Source: Actinomycetes bacterium
GTDB taxonomy: Bacteria; Actinomycetota; Thermoleophilia; RBG-16-64-13
Direction: 5' to 3'
NCBI GenBank assembly: GCA_024637035.1
Contig: JAGXFW010000026.1
Coordinates: forward strand, 62,001 to 126,000
DNA: 64,000 bases
A model generated the notes under the pieces. The model did no database searches. It was not told the DNA's origin and was given only the letters and a program-made list of their open reading frames with translations. The translations under genes were made by a program, and so were the position numbers. Every line of letters begins with the position of its first letter. The stretch's first letter is position 1. Shown here piece by piece: positions 40,725 to 50,167 of the stretch.

Positions 40725-41939
40725 GTGAGACGAAGGGCTGCAGCCGTTTTGCTGACCTTGTGCCTACTCGTACCGCTCTTGGCGACGGAAGCATCCGCCC
40801 GCTCCGGGGGATATTGGGAGTACACGGCAGACACGAACTCAGTCGCCGCCGTGAGCGGCGTCGGCAGTAATTACCCGGGCGGAGTCGTGCCCCAGACGAA
40901 CTCTCGCGGCCAGCGGATCATCTACCTCAGTTCGGACGACCCGGCCTCAGCACTCATGAACCCGTCGAACGAGTCGCCCCACCAGGGATACATCAGCACC
41001 AGCGCCAAGTGCAAAGTGTGCCACGCGGTCCACGGAGCTGGGATGAATCCCACGGACACGATCGGCGGGATCCAAACGGAGAAGCTGCTCCGTACGGAGG
41101 TGGCGGACGCATGTGTGTTCTGCCACGTCACCACGAACTTCGGCGTGCCCGCGTACGGAGGGAACGTCAACTACTACCTCGAGTCGAGCGCCAACCCCCC
41201 GCTCTCCGCACACTCGAGCGGACACCTCACCAGCGGATATGAAGGGTGTGCCTCCTGCCACAGCGTTCACGGGGCGGATACGCTCGGTGACGGCACCTAC
41301 ATCCTCAAGACCGATCCGGCACGCGGAGTCACCTCGGCGAGCCCGGTAGCGGACGCGTACGGCGGATTCGGGGCCTTCATCACCCCCGTCGAAAGCCAGC
41401 GCGATTTCTGTCTGGACTGCCACGACGGCGTCGCCCGCTACATGAAGAACGGCACGACCGGCCTGACCGACAAGGTGGCCTCACTGGAGACCCTCGCTCA
41501 GTTCGACACTGCCTTCCCGGGATGTGCCGGCGCCAACTGCCACACGAGCGTTGCCACCGGAATAAACGACACCGAGCCCGTGCAGCTTGGCGTCGATGCG
41601 ACCATGTCGAGGAACGGCCGCTCGCACGTGATGACCACGCAGTTGAACAACCCCGAGGGCAAGAAGGTCGCCTGGAACCCCACTCAACGCATGATCACCA
41701 TCCCCGGCGTCGGGACGTTCCCCTTCGAAGGAACGACCCGGGCGGGCAACAGCTGTGTCCTCTGTCACAATGTTTCTGGGACCGCTCAGTTCCCGCACTA
41801 CTCCGCCCTCAGCAACGATCTCATTCAGACCTACACGCACGTGACGCAGCAAGACAAGGTGTGTGAGAGATGTCATGCGGGGACCGACGCCCGCTACGGC
41901 ACCAACGACGGAGGAGTGGGCGAGCCGAGCGGGTTCTGA
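40725..41939 (+). CDS. Secreted heptaheme cytochrome c (paralog B)
   Basis: A 404-residue paralog of the protein at 30676-31941. The signal peptide VRRRAAAVLLTLCLLVPLLA is cleaved near ASA, giving mature RSGGYWEYTADTN. Hemes: CKVCH, CVFCH, CASCH, CLDCH, CAGANCH (CX4CH), CVLCH and CERCH. Shared blocks include KCKVCHAVHGAGMN and IGGIQTEKLLRT, and the end GTDARYGTNDGGVGEP. The GTG at 40725 gives a proper signal peptide, although its ribosome site is weak. The common operator shows the two paralogs are controlled together even though they are about 9 kb apart on opposite strands. Confidence 0.86.
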   Translation: MRRRAAAVLLTLCLLVPLLATEASARSGGYWEYTADTNSVAAVSGVGSNYPGGVVPQTNSRGQRIIYLSSDDPASALMNPSNESPHQGYISTSAKCKVCHAVHGAGMNPTDTIGGIQTEKLLRTEVADACVFCHVTTNFGVPAYGGNVNYYLESSANPPLSAHSSGHLTSGYEGCASCHSVHGADTLGDGTYILKTDPARGVTSASPVADAYGGFGAFITPVESQRDFCLDCHDGVARYMKNGTTGLTDKVASLETLAQFDTAFPGCAGANCHTSVATGINDTEPVQLGVDATMSRNGRSHVMTTQLNNPEGKKVAWNPTQRMITIPGVGTFPFEGTTRAGNSCVLCHNVSGTAQFPHYSALSNDLIQTYTHVTQQDKVCERCHAGTDARYGTNDGGVGEPSGF

Positions 41940-42242
41940 GAACCCTCGACTCTGACGCGGCACACGTACTTCCAACCGGTGCTCGGTAGAGCCTGGGACC
42001 TCGAGCAGTGCCCCCGATGCCTCGTGACCCGCCGGGGTGGGCCCAGCCACTTGTCCGAACCGACGATCACTTCCGAGAACCGGGCAAGAAGACGGCTGCG
42101 CGCTGCGCGGTCGGGCGCGGACTCCGCTCCCTGACCCCGTGGTCGCTCGGCCGCGCGGGAAGACTAAGCGCCGTGCCTCACGGGAAGTCACCTCTCACGG
42201 GTCGACCACTCGACGCACCGAACCAGCTATGAAGGAGGGACG
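41940..42242. other. Intergenic region without recognisable gene
   Basis: 303 bases between the heptaheme cytochrome and nth. A short hairpin GGGTTC-TGA-GAACCC (41931-41945) spans the cytochrome stop codon. I saw no further gene, RNA or repeat. Confidence 0.5.
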
Positions 42243-42938
42243 ATGGCTCGTACCGGAGCAGCGGAACCACGCCGAGGGACAAAGGCCTGGCGGAAGGCTC
42301 AGGCGACCACGGTGATCTCCCACCTCGAGCGCGAGTACCCCGACGCCCACATCGTGCTCCGGTTCGGCAACGACTGGGAGCTGCTGGTGTCGGTGATCCT
42401 ATCCGCGCAGTGCACGGACGTGATGGTGAACAAGGTCACCGCAGATCTGTTCCGGAAATATCGCACCATCGAAGACTATGCCGCCGCCGACCCCGAAGAG
42501 TTCGAGCAAGACATCCGGCCCACCGGCTTCTTCCGCAACAAGACGAAGAGCGTGCTGGGCGCCGCCCGAAAGGTGCTGCACGAATTCGACGGAGAGGTTC
42601 CTCACAGCATGGCCGGCTTGCTCACCCTCCCCGGCGTGGCTCGCAAGACGGCGAACGTCGTACTGGGCAACGCCGACCCCGAGGCCTACGCGGCCGACCC
42701 GGACGCCGGCATCGCCGTGGACACCCACGTGCACAGACTGAGCAATCGTCTGGGACTCGCGAAGACGGCCGAGGCTGGAAAGACCGAAGCCCAACTCCTG
42801 CCGGTGGTGCTCCGCGACCAATGGTTCCGAATCACCTACCTGCTCATCGAGCACGGGCGAGCCGTGTGCACGGCGAAGAAGCCTCGATGTGGCGAGTGCC
42901 TGCTGGCCGACATCTGCCCATCGGCTTTCGCGGCCTGA
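42243..42938 (+). CDS. nth: Endonuclease III
   Basis: A 231-residue base-excision repair glycosylase/AP lyase. It has ILSAQCTDVMVNKVT in the N-terminal half and the helix-hairpin-helix LPGVARKTANVVLG, which carries the catalytic Lys. VDTHVHRLSNRLGL holds the catalytic Asp, and the [4Fe-4S] Cys set C-X6-C-X2-C-X5-C is in CTAKKPRCGECLLADIC. The ATG at 42243 follows GAAGGAGGGACG. It is a housekeeping gene without relation to neighbours. Its stop codon lies in the first unit of a four-unit tandem repeat. Confidence 0.96.
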   Translation: MARTGAAEPRRGTKAWRKAQATTVISHLEREYPDAHIVLRFGNDWELLVSVILSAQCTDVMVNKVTADLFRKYRTIEDYAAADPEEFEQDIRPTGFFRNKTKSVLGAARKVLHEFDGEVPHSMAGLLTLPGVARKTANVVLGNADPEAYAADPDAGIAVDTHVHRLSNRLGLAKTAEAGKTEAQLLPVVLRDQWFRITYLLIEHGRAVCTAKKPRCGECLLADICPSAFAA

Positions 42939-43027
42939 TTCTCACCGCTCCGACAGCCCGAGTGCCGTCGCTCCTATGACCTGAGTGCCGTCGCTCCGGC
43001 AGCCTGATTCGGCACCGCTCCGGCGGT
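42935..43027. repeat. Four degenerate 23-base tandem repeats beginning at the nth stop codon
   Basis: Units at 42935, 42958, 42981 and 43004 share the pattern CTGA-T/G-T...CCG-CTCC-...; units 2 and 3 share GAGTGCCGTCGCTCC exactly. The first contains the TGA stop of nth. This is probably slippage-type expansion of the gene end. Confidence 0.65.
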
Positions 43028-43045
43028 CGGCTTCGCGCCGTACTC

Positions 43046-43080
43046 CGCGCCCCATGACGCGCCCCATGACGCGCCCCACC
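43046..43080. repeat. 12-base tandem repeat CGCGCCCCATGA (almost three copies)
   Basis: CGCGCCCCATGA at 43046 and 43058 and the truncated CGCGCCCCACC at 43070, in the gap between nth and the dehydrogenase gene. No coding or regulatory role is apparent. Confidence 0.7.
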
Positions 43081-43215
43081 ACCCTTCCTTGACTGCCCTC
43101 CGGGGGACCGATACCATCGTGATTGAACGACCGGCCAATAATGCCCGAGGGGGCCGGGCGCGCCAGGTGCACGGCGCCCCGCGGTCCCGGCGCTGACCAC
43201 CGTAGGAGGGCGTGA

Positions 43216-44085
43216 GTGAACATCGACGACGTGAAGATCATCGGAGTGTGCGGCGCCGGCACCATGGGCGCAGGTATCGCCCAACAGGCCTCGATCAACG
43301 GGTTCACGGTGAAGGTGATGGACGTGGACGACGCGGCGTGGGACCGCGGGCTCGCGATCATCACCGGCGGCCTCGACCGGATGCTGGCCAAGGAGAAGAT
43401 CACTCAAGCACAGAAGGACGAGGTGCTCGGCCGGATCAGCTACTCCACCGACGTGACCTCCCTCGCGGACGTCGACTACGTCATCGAGGCGGTCTTCGAA
43501 GACTACGAGGTCAAGAAGGCCCTCTTCGAGAAGCTCGAGGGGGTGTGCCGACCCGAGGTCGTGTTCGCCACCAACACCTCGTCCATCTCGATCACGGAGA
43601 TCGCCGCGGCCACAGGCCGCCCGGCCAACGTCGTGGGCATGCACTTCTTCAACCCGGTGCCGGTCATGAAGCTGGTGGAGATCATCCCCGCCCTTCAGAC
43701 CCTCCCGGAAGCGGCGGCACTTGCCACCGCGGTCACCGAGCGGCTCGACAGGGTGCCCGTACCGTGCAAGGACACACCGGGGTTCGTGGTGAACCGCATC
43801 CTGATCCCCATGATGATCGACGCCGCCCGTGTGTTCGAGTCCGGCGTGGCCTCGGCGGAGGACATCGACACAGCCATGAAGCTGGGCGCCAACCTGCCCA
43901 TGGGCCCTCTCGAGCTGATGGACTTCACCGGGGTCGACATCGCCTACAACGTGGGCAACGTCCTCTTCGAGTACACGCGCGAGGCGCGCTTCAGCCCGCC
44001 CACGATCATGCGCAAGATGGTCAAGGCCGGCCATCTCGGCCGCAAGACCGGCAAGGGCTTCTACGATTACACCCAGAAGACGTGA
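43216..44085 (+). CDS. 3-hydroxyacyl-CoA (3-hydroxybutyryl-CoA) dehydrogenase
   Basis: A 289-residue NAD-dependent dehydrogenase: [14 protein letters not shown] near the start, [43 protein letters not shown] with the catalytic His, and [12 protein letters not shown] plus [11 protein letters not shown] at the end. The length matches Hbd/PaaH-type enzymes without a fused hydratase. The GTG at 43216 follows AGGAGGG at 5 bases. With the PaaK gene 97 bases downstream it could serve beta-oxidation of ring-opened acyl-CoA or of phenylacetate products. Confidence 0.93.
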   Translation: MNIDDVKIIGVCGAGTMGAGIAQQASINGFTVKVMDVDDAAWDRGLAIITGGLDRMLAKEKITQAQKDEVLGRISYSTDVTSLADVDYVIEAVFEDYEVKKALFEKLEGVCRPEVVFATNTSSISITEIAAATGRPANVVGMHFFNPVPVMKLVEIIPALQTLPEAAALATAVTERLDRVPVPCKDTPGFVVNRILIPMMIDAARVFESGVASAEDIDTAMKLGANLPMGPLELMDFTGVDIAYNVGNVLFEYTREARFSPPTIMRKMVKAGHLGRKTGKGFYDYTQKT

Positions 44086-44182
44086 CCGAACAGCGACGCG
44101 GCGCGGCACGCCGACGCGCCGGCGGCGACACTCCAGCCGAACAACCTCACGCGAATCTGAAGCCATCAAGGGGGAACACGGA

Positions 44183-45529
44183 ATGATCCGAGACGCAGCA
44201 CACGAGTCCATGCGACGGGACGACCTGAAGAAGCTCCAAGGAGAACGGCTTGCCGCCCTGGTGGGCCGGATCTACCAGAACGTGCCGCTCTACCGGCAAC
44301 GTCTCGACGACGCGGGCATCGACCCCGCGAGTGTCAAGGGACTCGACGACCTCGCCCGGCTGCCGTTCACTTACAAGCGCGATCTGCGCGACACGTACCC
44401 CTTCGGCATGTTCGCCGCCCCGCTCGAAGACATAGTCCGTATCCATGCCTCATCGGGCACCACCGGCAAACCCACCACGGTGGGCTACACCGCCGCCGAC
44501 ATAGACGTGTGGGCCGAGATGATGGCGCGCTCCATGGCGAGCGCAGGGGTATCCCGGGGTGACATCGTACAGAACGCCTACGGCTACGGTCTCTTCACCG
44601 GCGGCCTTGGGGCCCACTACGGGGGCGAGCGCCTGGGAGCCTCGGTGATCCCCATCTCGGGCGGCAACACCCAGAAGCAGCTGATGCTGATGCAGGACTA
44701 TGGCTCCACGGTGCTCTGCGCCACTCCCAGTTTCGCGCTCTACATCTGGGATGTCGCCCAGAGCATGGGCATCGACATGGCGGAGTTGCCGCTGCGGGTG
44801 GGCATCTTCGGAGCCGAGCCGTGGTCCGACGCCATGCGCCGCGAGATCGAGCAGAAGCTCTCGATCAAGGCGATCGACATCTACGGCCTCTCCGAGATCA
44901 TGGGCCCCGGTGTCTCATGCGAGTGCGTCGAGGCGCAGGACGGCCTGCACGTCAACGAAGACCATTTCCTGGCCGAGATCATCGATCCCGACACCGGTGC
45001 GTCCCTCCCCGACGGCGAGAGAGGCGAGCTGGTGTTCACGACGCTCACCAAGCAGGGCATCCCGCTCCTGCGGTACCGCACGAGCGACATCACCCGGTTG
45101 AACGTCGAGCCGTGCGTCTGCGGGCGCACCTTCGCGCGCATGGACCGGGTGTCGGGTCGCTCGGACGACATGCTGATCATCCGAGGGGTGAACGTATTCC
45201 CCAGCCAGATCGAATCGGTGCTGCTCATGTCTCCCGAGGTGGCTCCCCACTATCAGCTCATCGTGGAACGCGAAGGCTCGATGGACGTGCTCGGTGTGGA
45301 GGTGGAGCTCACTCCTGAGGTGTTCGACGCGGCCAAGGACGCGGTCCTGAAAGCCGACGACCGAGTCGCCATCGAAGAATCCGACGCCCTGAATGCGCTC
45401 AAGGCGAAGATCAAAGGCAACATCAAGGACATCGTCGGCGTGACCGTGAGCCTGGATTTCAAGGAGCCCAACACGATCGAGCGCAGCGAGGGGAAGGCCA
45501 AGCGCGTCATCGACAAGCGGCCGAAGTAG
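44183..45529 (+). CDS. paaK: Phenylacetate-CoA ligase
   Basis: A 448-residue adenylate-forming ligase: [17 protein letters not shown] (ATP loop) near residue 92, [55 protein letters not shown], the Cys pair EPCVCGRTF and [20 protein letters not shown]. It is closer to canonical PaaK than the ligase at 5442-6806. It converts phenylacetate or a hydroxy-derivative, CoA and ATP to the thioester. The ATG at 44183 follows AAGGGGGAACACGG. It would complement IorAB, whose product is also an aryl-acetyl-CoA. Confidence 0.9.
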   Translation: MIRDAAHESMRRDDLKKLQGERLAALVGRIYQNVPLYRQRLDDAGIDPASVKGLDDLARLPFTYKRDLRDTYPFGMFAAPLEDIVRIHASSGTTGKPTTVGYTAADIDVWAEMMARSMASAGVSRGDIVQNAYGYGLFTGGLGAHYGGERLGASVIPISGGNTQKQLMLMQDYGSTVLCATPSFALYIWDVAQSMGIDMAELPLRVGIFGAEPWSDAMRREIEQKLSIKAIDIYGLSEIMGPGVSCECVEAQDGLHVNEDHFLAEIIDPDTGASLPDGERGELVFTTLTKQGIPLLRYRTSDITRLNVEPCVCGRTFARMDRVSGRSDDMLIIRGVNVFPSQIESVLLMSPEVAPHYQLIVEREGSMDVLGVEVELTPEVFDAAKDAVLKADDRVAIEESDALNALKAKIKGNIKDIVGVTVSLDFKEPNTIERSEGKAKRVIDKRPK

Positions 45530-45707
45530 TCTCCGCCGCGCGCGGATGGCGGGACACTGACGCCATCCGCGCCGGTGGGCTCCAGGCCCGGCGCTCACAC
45601 TCATACCGCAGGTCTGCTATCCTCTTGACCAGCGGTATGAACTCATCTGACGACCCCCGAAGTAGCGATCGACATCTGACCGGTGCCCACCGGTGGAGTG
45701 CCGCGCG

Positions 45708-47111
45708 TTGAACGACCTCTGGGGCGTGGCCGCTGTCTTCGTACTCGTCGCTCTCAACGGGTTCTTCGTGGCGGCCGAGTTCGCGATCGTCAAGGTGCGC
45801 GGCACGCGCATCACCGAACTGGCCGCCGAAGGTGGTCGCCGCGCACGTGTGGCCGAGCACATGGTCACCCACCTCGACGCCTACCTTTCGGCCACGCAGC
45901 TCGGCATAACCATGGCCAGTCTTGGGCTGGGGTGGGTGGGGGAACCCGCCCTGTCGCACCTGCTCGAGCCTCCACTCCGGCTTCTCGGACTCGATTCGCC
46001 CGGTTCACTCCATCTGGCTTCGTCTATCTTCGCGTTCGTCGTGATCACGTTCCTGCACATCGTGGTGGGTGAGCTCGCGCCCAAGTCTCTGGCGATCCGC
46101 AAGTCCGAGGGCACGACGCTGTGGGTCGCGATGCCGCTGCGCTGGTTCTACACGCTGTTCCACCCCGTGATCTGGTTCTTCAACGGCGCCGCCAACCTGA
46201 TCCTGCGCGCGATCAAGATCAATCCGGCCACCGACGCAGAGCTTGCTCACTCCGAAGAAGAGCTGCGCATGATCATCACAGCTAGTCGTGAGGGCGGCCA
46301 CATCGACGAGGTCGAACAGACCATCATGCGCCGGGCACTCACGTTCGGTGAGCGCTCGGTGGAAGACATCATGGTGCCCCGCACGGAGATGGCCGGCCTT
46401 CCCACGGACATGCTGATCGGCGTGGCGCTCGAGGAGATCGCCGAGAGCAATCACACTCGCTACCCCATCTATGAAGAAGACCTCGACGAGACCATCGGCT
46501 ACGCTCACGTGAAAGAGCTCTATCGCGCCGACCGCACTCGGCCCGTCCGCTCGGTGCTGCGTCCCATCGGCTTCATCTCGGAGACCGCGTCCATAGAGGT
46601 GGCCCTCCAGCGCTTCCAAAGTACCCGTACGCCGTTGGCGATCGTGGTGGACGAACACGGGGGCACCGCGGGGCTCGTGACTATCCAGGACGTGATCGAA
46701 GAGCTCATCGGCGAAGTGCAGGACGAGTTCGACCACGATATCCCCATGATCGAGGCCACGGACAACGGGGGATACTCCGTCGACGGCGCAGCCCGTGTGG
46801 ACTACCTCAACGAGCATCTGGGGCTCGAAGTGCCGAAGGCCGGATTCCCCACCCTTGGCGGGAGGGTGTTCGAACAGCTCCAGCGCCGACCCCGAGTGGG
46901 CGACGAAGTCTCGGTGGGCAACCACCTGGCTCGAGTGCTCGAGATCGACGGCCTGCGCATCCTGCGCGTCTATCTGGAGCCGTTCGCGACAGCGGACACC
47001 GAACCATCCACCGGCCTCGATTCGACGGACTCGAACACCAGGGAGGCTCCCAACGGCCGGGACGATCCGAAGGTCTGGGACGATCCCAAGGGCTGGGACG
47101 ATCCCCGATGA
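45708..47111 (+). CDS. CNNM/HlyC-CorC family membrane protein with CBS pair
   Basis: About 467 residues. The DUF21 transmembrane domain comes first (LNGFFVAAEFAIVKVRGTRI, then HLDAYLSATQLGITMASLGL and IVVGELAPKSLAIRKSEG). Two CBS motifs follow (RSVEDIMVPRTEM and RPIGFISETASI) and a CorC_HlyC domain (GGYSVDGAARVDYLNEHLGL). The tail is a short repeat (RDDPKVWDDPKGWDDPR). I chose the TTG at 45708, 9 bases after GGAG; the GTG at 45693 has no ribosome site. Family members take part in Mg2+/Co2+ transport or metal homeostasis. It overlaps the following aminotransferase gene by four bases (ATGA). Confidence 0.88.
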   Translation: MNDLWGVAAVFVLVALNGFFVAAEFAIVKVRGTRITELAAEGGRRARVAEHMVTHLDAYLSATQLGITMASLGLGWVGEPALSHLLEPPLRLLGLDSPGSLHLASSIFAFVVITFLHIVVGELAPKSLAIRKSEGTTLWVAMPLRWFYTLFHPVIWFFNGAANLILRAIKINPATDAELAHSEEELRMIITASREGGHIDEVEQTIMRRALTFGERSVEDIMVPRTEMAGLPTDMLIGVALEEIAESNHTRYPIYEEDLDETIGYAHVKELYRADRTRPVRSVLRPIGFISETASIEVALQRFQSTRTPLAIVVDEHGGTAGLVTIQDVIEELIGEVQDEFDHDIPMIEATDNGGYSVDGAARVDYLNEHLGLEVPKAGFPTLGGRVFEQLQRRPRVGDEVSVGNHLARVLEIDGLRILRVYLEPFATADTEPSTGLDSTDSNTREAPNGRDDPKVWDDPKGWDDPR

Positions 47112-48301
47112 CTCTGGCTGAGCGCGTCGAGCGACTCGAGCACTCCCCCACGTTGCGCATCGCGGCGATGGCCAAGCGCATGATGGGCGAGGGTCACGAC
47201 GTGCTCGACTTCAGCGTCGGCCAACCGGACTTCCCTACACCCTCGACGGTCAAGGAAGCCGGTAAGAACGCGATCGATGCGAACCGCACCGGCTACACGG
47301 CCAACGAGGGCATCCTGGAGCTGAGGGTGGCGATCGTCGAGAAGCTCCGCGAGGAGAACGGTCTCGAGTACGACCCGCGCGAGGTGATCGTGTCCCCCGG
47401 GGCCAAAGCCACCCTCTACTTCCTGGCCATGGCGCTCTTCCAGGCTGGGGACGAAGTGGTGATCCCCGCGCCGTACTGGGTGTCGTATCCCGAGCAGGTC
47501 AGGCTGGCCGACGCGACCCCGGTGTACGTGGAAGCGGGCGAGTCGAACGACTTCCGGCTGACCGCGGCCGAACTTGAGGCCGCCATCACGCCGCGCACGA
47601 AGGCCGTGATCCTTAACTACCCGAGCAACCCGGCGGGCGCGTGCTACGACCGGGCCGAACTCCAGGCCATCGCGGAGGTCTGTGTCGCCCACGACGTGGT
47701 CGTGGTCGCCGACGAGATCTACGAGAGACTTCTCTACGATGACCGCACGTTCACCAGCATCGCCGCGCTCGGCCCCGAGATCAAACAGCGGACCATCGTG
47801 GTGAACGGCATGAGCAAGGCGTACTCCATGACCGGCTGGCGCCTCGGCTACGCGGCCGGGCCGCGCGATATCATCGATGCCATGGGCAAGATCCAGAGCC
47901 ACTCCACCAGCAACGCCACTTCGATCACCCAATGGGCGGGGCTGGAGGCGCTGAGATCAGCAGGAGCCGACGTGAGGCGGATGGTGAGCGAGTTCGAGCA
48001 CCGACGTGATGTCATGCTCGACCGGCTGCTCGCCCTCCCCGGCGTCACGTGCCCGCGGCCCGCCGGCGCCTTCTACGCGTTCCCCAACGTCTCGGCCTAC
48101 TTCGGCCGCTCGCACCCGGGTGGCGTCGTCAGCTCGGCGCTCGACCTGGCCGCCTATCTGTTGGAGGAAGCCCAAGTTGCTCTAGTGCCGGGAGAGGCGT
48201 TCGGTGCTCCGTCCTACGTCCGTCTTTCGTACGCCACTTCGGTCGAGAACATCGAGGAAGGCACCGACCGTATGAGGGCCGCCCTCGACCGCCTGCGCTG
48301 A
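47108..48301 (+). CDS. Class I/II pyridoxal-phosphate aminotransferase (aspartate/aromatic type)
   Basis: A 397-residue fold-type I aminotransferase: VGQPDFPTPSTVKEAG, TGYTANEGILELR, NYPSNPAGACYDRAEL, VVADEIYERLLYDD and the PLP lysine in NGMSKAYSMTGWRLGY, with conserved Arg in YVRLSYATS. It resembles AspC-type enzymes of subgroup I-gamma, which accept aspartate and often aromatic amino acids. It could deaminate phenylalanine, tyrosine or tryptophan for IorAB, although it is coupled to an unrelated metal-transport gene. The final codons and stop are part of a 17-base tandem repeat that continues into the intergenic DNA. Confidence 0.93.
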   Translation: MTLAERVERLEHSPTLRIAAMAKRMMGEGHDVLDFSVGQPDFPTPSTVKEAGKNAIDANRTGYTANEGILELRVAIVEKLREENGLEYDPREVIVSPGAKATLYFLAMALFQAGDEVVIPAPYWVSYPEQVRLADATPVYVEAGESNDFRLTAAELEAAITPRTKAVILNYPSNPAGACYDRAELQAIAEVCVAHDVVVVADEIYERLLYDDRTFTSIAALGPEIKQRTIVVNGMSKAYSMTGWRLGYAAGPRDIIDAMGKIQSHSTSNATSITQWAGLEALRSAGADVRRMVSEFEHRRDVMLDRLLALPGVTCPRPAGAFYAFPNVSAYFGRSHPGGVVSSALDLAAYLLEEAQVALVPGEAFGAPSYVRLSYATSVENIEEGTDRMRAALDRLR

Positions 48302-48352
48302 CCGACCGCCTGCGCTGACCGACCGCCTGCGCTGACCGACCGCCTGCGCTGA
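48286..48352. repeat. 17-base tandem repeat, four copies, spanning the aminotransferase stop codon
   Basis: CGACCGCCTGCGCTGA recurs at 48286, 48303, 48320 and 48337 with a 17-base period and no mismatch in these 16 bases. Every unit ends with the TGA stop. The first unit encodes the last four residues (DRLR) of the aminotransferase. Confidence 0.9.
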
Positions 48353-48389
48353 CCGAGCCGCCCGGCTCGTCCCGCGACTCGATCGGCGC

Positions 48390-48923
48390 CTACCGGCGGG
48401 CTGAACCTTCTTCGAGAACGACGATCTGCGGCACCATGCGCTCAGGCCCCTCCCTTCCCGGAAGCACGCCGACCAAGGCGACCGCTTTGGGCAGGTGGAA
48501 ACGGCGTCGCCCCGCGGCCCCGGGGTTGAGGTAGAGCAGCCCGTCCGACCAATCCACCGAGGGCGAGTGGCTGTGGCCGGTGACGACCACGTCGACGCCG
48601 ACCGCGCGGGGGTCCAATGCGCGTAGCAGGGTCTCCCGGTCGTGCTCCACCAAGAAACGGACGCCGCACACCTCCACCACCGCTTGCTGCGGGAGATCCC
48701 AGGCCAGGGCGCCCGAATCCATGTTGCCGCGTACCGCAGTCACGGGAGCGATGCGCGAGAGACCGGCGAGCACGTCTGGAGTTCCCACGTCTCCGGCATG
48801 GATGATGTGGGCCACTCCCTTGAAGACCTCGGAAACCCGAGGATCGAGGACCCCGTGCGTGTCGGAGATGACCCCCACGACGCAGGCGCCCCCTGGCGAG
48901 GAGCGTGCAATTCGACCGCTCAT
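48390..48923 (-). CDS. YfcE-type metallophosphoesterase
   Basis: A 177-residue calcineurin-fold phosphodiesterase: VGVISDTHGVLDPRV (DxH), IIHAGDVGTPDVL (GDxx), AVRGNMDSG (GNxD), FLVEHDRETL where GH(D) is usual, TGHSHSPSVDW (GHTH-like) and LYLNPGAAGRRR. The family hydrolyses phosphodiesters with two metal ions; the physiological substrate is unknown. The ATG at 48923 follows GGAGGC with short spacing. It is convergent with the aminotransferase, separated by the tandem repeat. Confidence 0.9.
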   Translation of the reverse strand: MSGRIARSSPGGACVVGVISDTHGVLDPRVSEVFKGVAHIIHAGDVGTPDVLAGLSRIAPVTAVRGNMDSGALAWDLPQQAVVEVCGVRFLVEHDRETLLRALDPRAVGVDVVVTGHSHSPSVDWSDGLLYLNPGAAGRRRFHLPKAVALVGVLPGREGPERMVPQIVVLEEGSARR

Positions 48924-49104
48924 GCCTCCGCCCGTCTCACCCGAAGTCCGTGCACTGCCATGGGCTGCATGGTAGCAGGAAGCATCGCCTGCAGCCGCGT
49001 TGCAGCGGCCCGGTCCACGCCGCGAGGCGACCGGCCGCGACCCGCTCGGCGGTTTCCACGCGACTACCCGAGGGCAGAATCGTGTCGAAGGAAGGAGTCG
49101 AAAC

Positions 49105-49917
49105 ATGAGCGACACTACCGAGAATCATCCAGGCCGTGATTTCCAGGCGGCCACGCGATACGAGCGCCGCACGCTGGGAGGCCACCGCCTCGACTGGGAT
49201 AGGCGCCCGTCGAGCTTCAAGACGTACGAAGGTGCCACATCGGTGCCCCTGCCGCCGCCCAGCATCGAAGGGCCAGCGGGAGGTCTTTGGGAGGCGATAG
49301 CGCGGCGCCGCAGTGTCCGGTCCTTCGCCGGCGAGCCCCTGACGCTCCAGGAACTCTCGCAGCTGCTCTGGGCCTCAGCGGGCGCCACCCACATCGCACC
49401 CAACCACCTCTATCGAGCGGCGCCCTCGGCCGGAGGTCTCTACCCCATCGAGACCTACGTCGCCGTGCGCGCGGTGGACGACCTCGACGCGGGCATCTAC
49501 CACTATCGCGTGGCAGGAGTGGAGCGAGAGGCAAACGGGCCGGGCGAGCGTGTCTTCCCCGCCCAAGGCCACGCACTGGAGCAGATCGGAACGCTCGACC
49601 TCTCGGCGCCGCTGGCCGAAGCGGCCCTCGATCAGGGGATGGTCGCCCGCGCCGCGGCCGTGTTCGTGTGGACCGCGGTGTACGAGCGGAGCCGCTGGAA
49701 GTATCGCGAGCGCGCCTACAGATACGTGTATCTCGACGCGGGGCATATGGCCGCGCAGTTGTCGCTGGCCGCGGCGGCTCTCGGCCTGGGCAGCTGCCAG
49801 ATAGGGGCATTCTACGACTCCGAGGTCGACACGCTTCTGGGTGTCGACGGCGTGGATGAGGGCACCGTGTACCTGAGCGCTGTGGGAAGGCCTGCGCACC
49901 CCAGGCAGGACGCCTGA
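49105..49917 (+). CDS. SagB-type nitroreductase-family oxidoreductase
   Basis: A 270-residue FMN-dependent oxidoreductase of the SagB/ThcOx type: ARRRSVRSFAGEPLTLQELS with the FMN-binding Arg pair, LWASAGATHIAPNHLYRAAPSAGGLYPIE, IYHYRVAGVEREA and LGLGSCQIGAFYDSEVDTLLG. Proteins of this sub-family dehydrogenate azolines in RiPP maturation, but many stand alone, as here, with no cyclodehydratase or precursor peptide beside it. A general NAD(P)H- or F420-dependent reductase role is equally possible. The ATG at 49105 follows GAAGGAGTCGAAAC. A long hairpin follows at 50019. Confidence 0.88.
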   Translation: MSDTTENHPGRDFQAATRYERRTLGGHRLDWDRRPSSFKTYEGATSVPLPPPSIEGPAGGLWEAIARRRSVRSFAGEPLTLQELSQLLWASAGATHIAPNHLYRAAPSAGGLYPIETYVAVRAVDDLDAGIYHYRVAGVEREANGPGERVFPAQGHALEQIGTLDLSAPLAEAALDQGMVARAAAVFVWTAVYERSRWKYRERAYRYVYLDAGHMAAQLSLAAAALGLGSCQIGAFYDSEVDTLLGVDGVDEGTVYLSAVGRPAHPRQDA

Positions 49918-50018
49918 CGCCACGCGAAAGAGGGGCCCTCTTGTCAGGCCCCCCTCGCTGGGTGAATCGCAATTTCGGAAACTCGTAACTCGGCGATCTC
50001 GGTGACGCCTGCCGCGAC

Positions 50019-50052
50019 ACCTATCGGAGGTGCTGCCTCACCACCGATAGGT
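50019..50052. terminator. Hairpin between the SagB-type gene and the convergent exchanger gene
   Basis: ACCTATCGG pairs with CCGATAGGT, and inside it GGTG pairs with CACC across one A/A mismatch, leaving a 6-base loop. On the plus strand it is followed by AGTATTTC. It probably terminates the SagB-type transcript and perhaps the convergent one. Confidence 0.55.
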
Positions 50053-50167
50053 AGTATTTCGGCATCGGCCGTGGACTCCTTTAGCGCGACTCGAAGAGCC
50101 AGGCCGGCGGCATCCACGAGAGCCGAGCCCCCCGGGCCCCGGCAGCCCTGAGGGCGAGACCGCGCGC

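Noticed and set aside
43096-43215. Small gene before the 3-hydroxyacyl-CoA dehydrogenase
   Set aside because: No open frame with a ribosome site; the stretch is repeat-rich and the AGGAGGG serves the GTG at 43216.
49105-49917. RiPP biosynthetic cluster around the SagB-type gene
   Set aside because: No cyclodehydratase, precursor peptide, protease or transporter is nearby; the neighbours are a phosphodiesterase and an ion exchanger.
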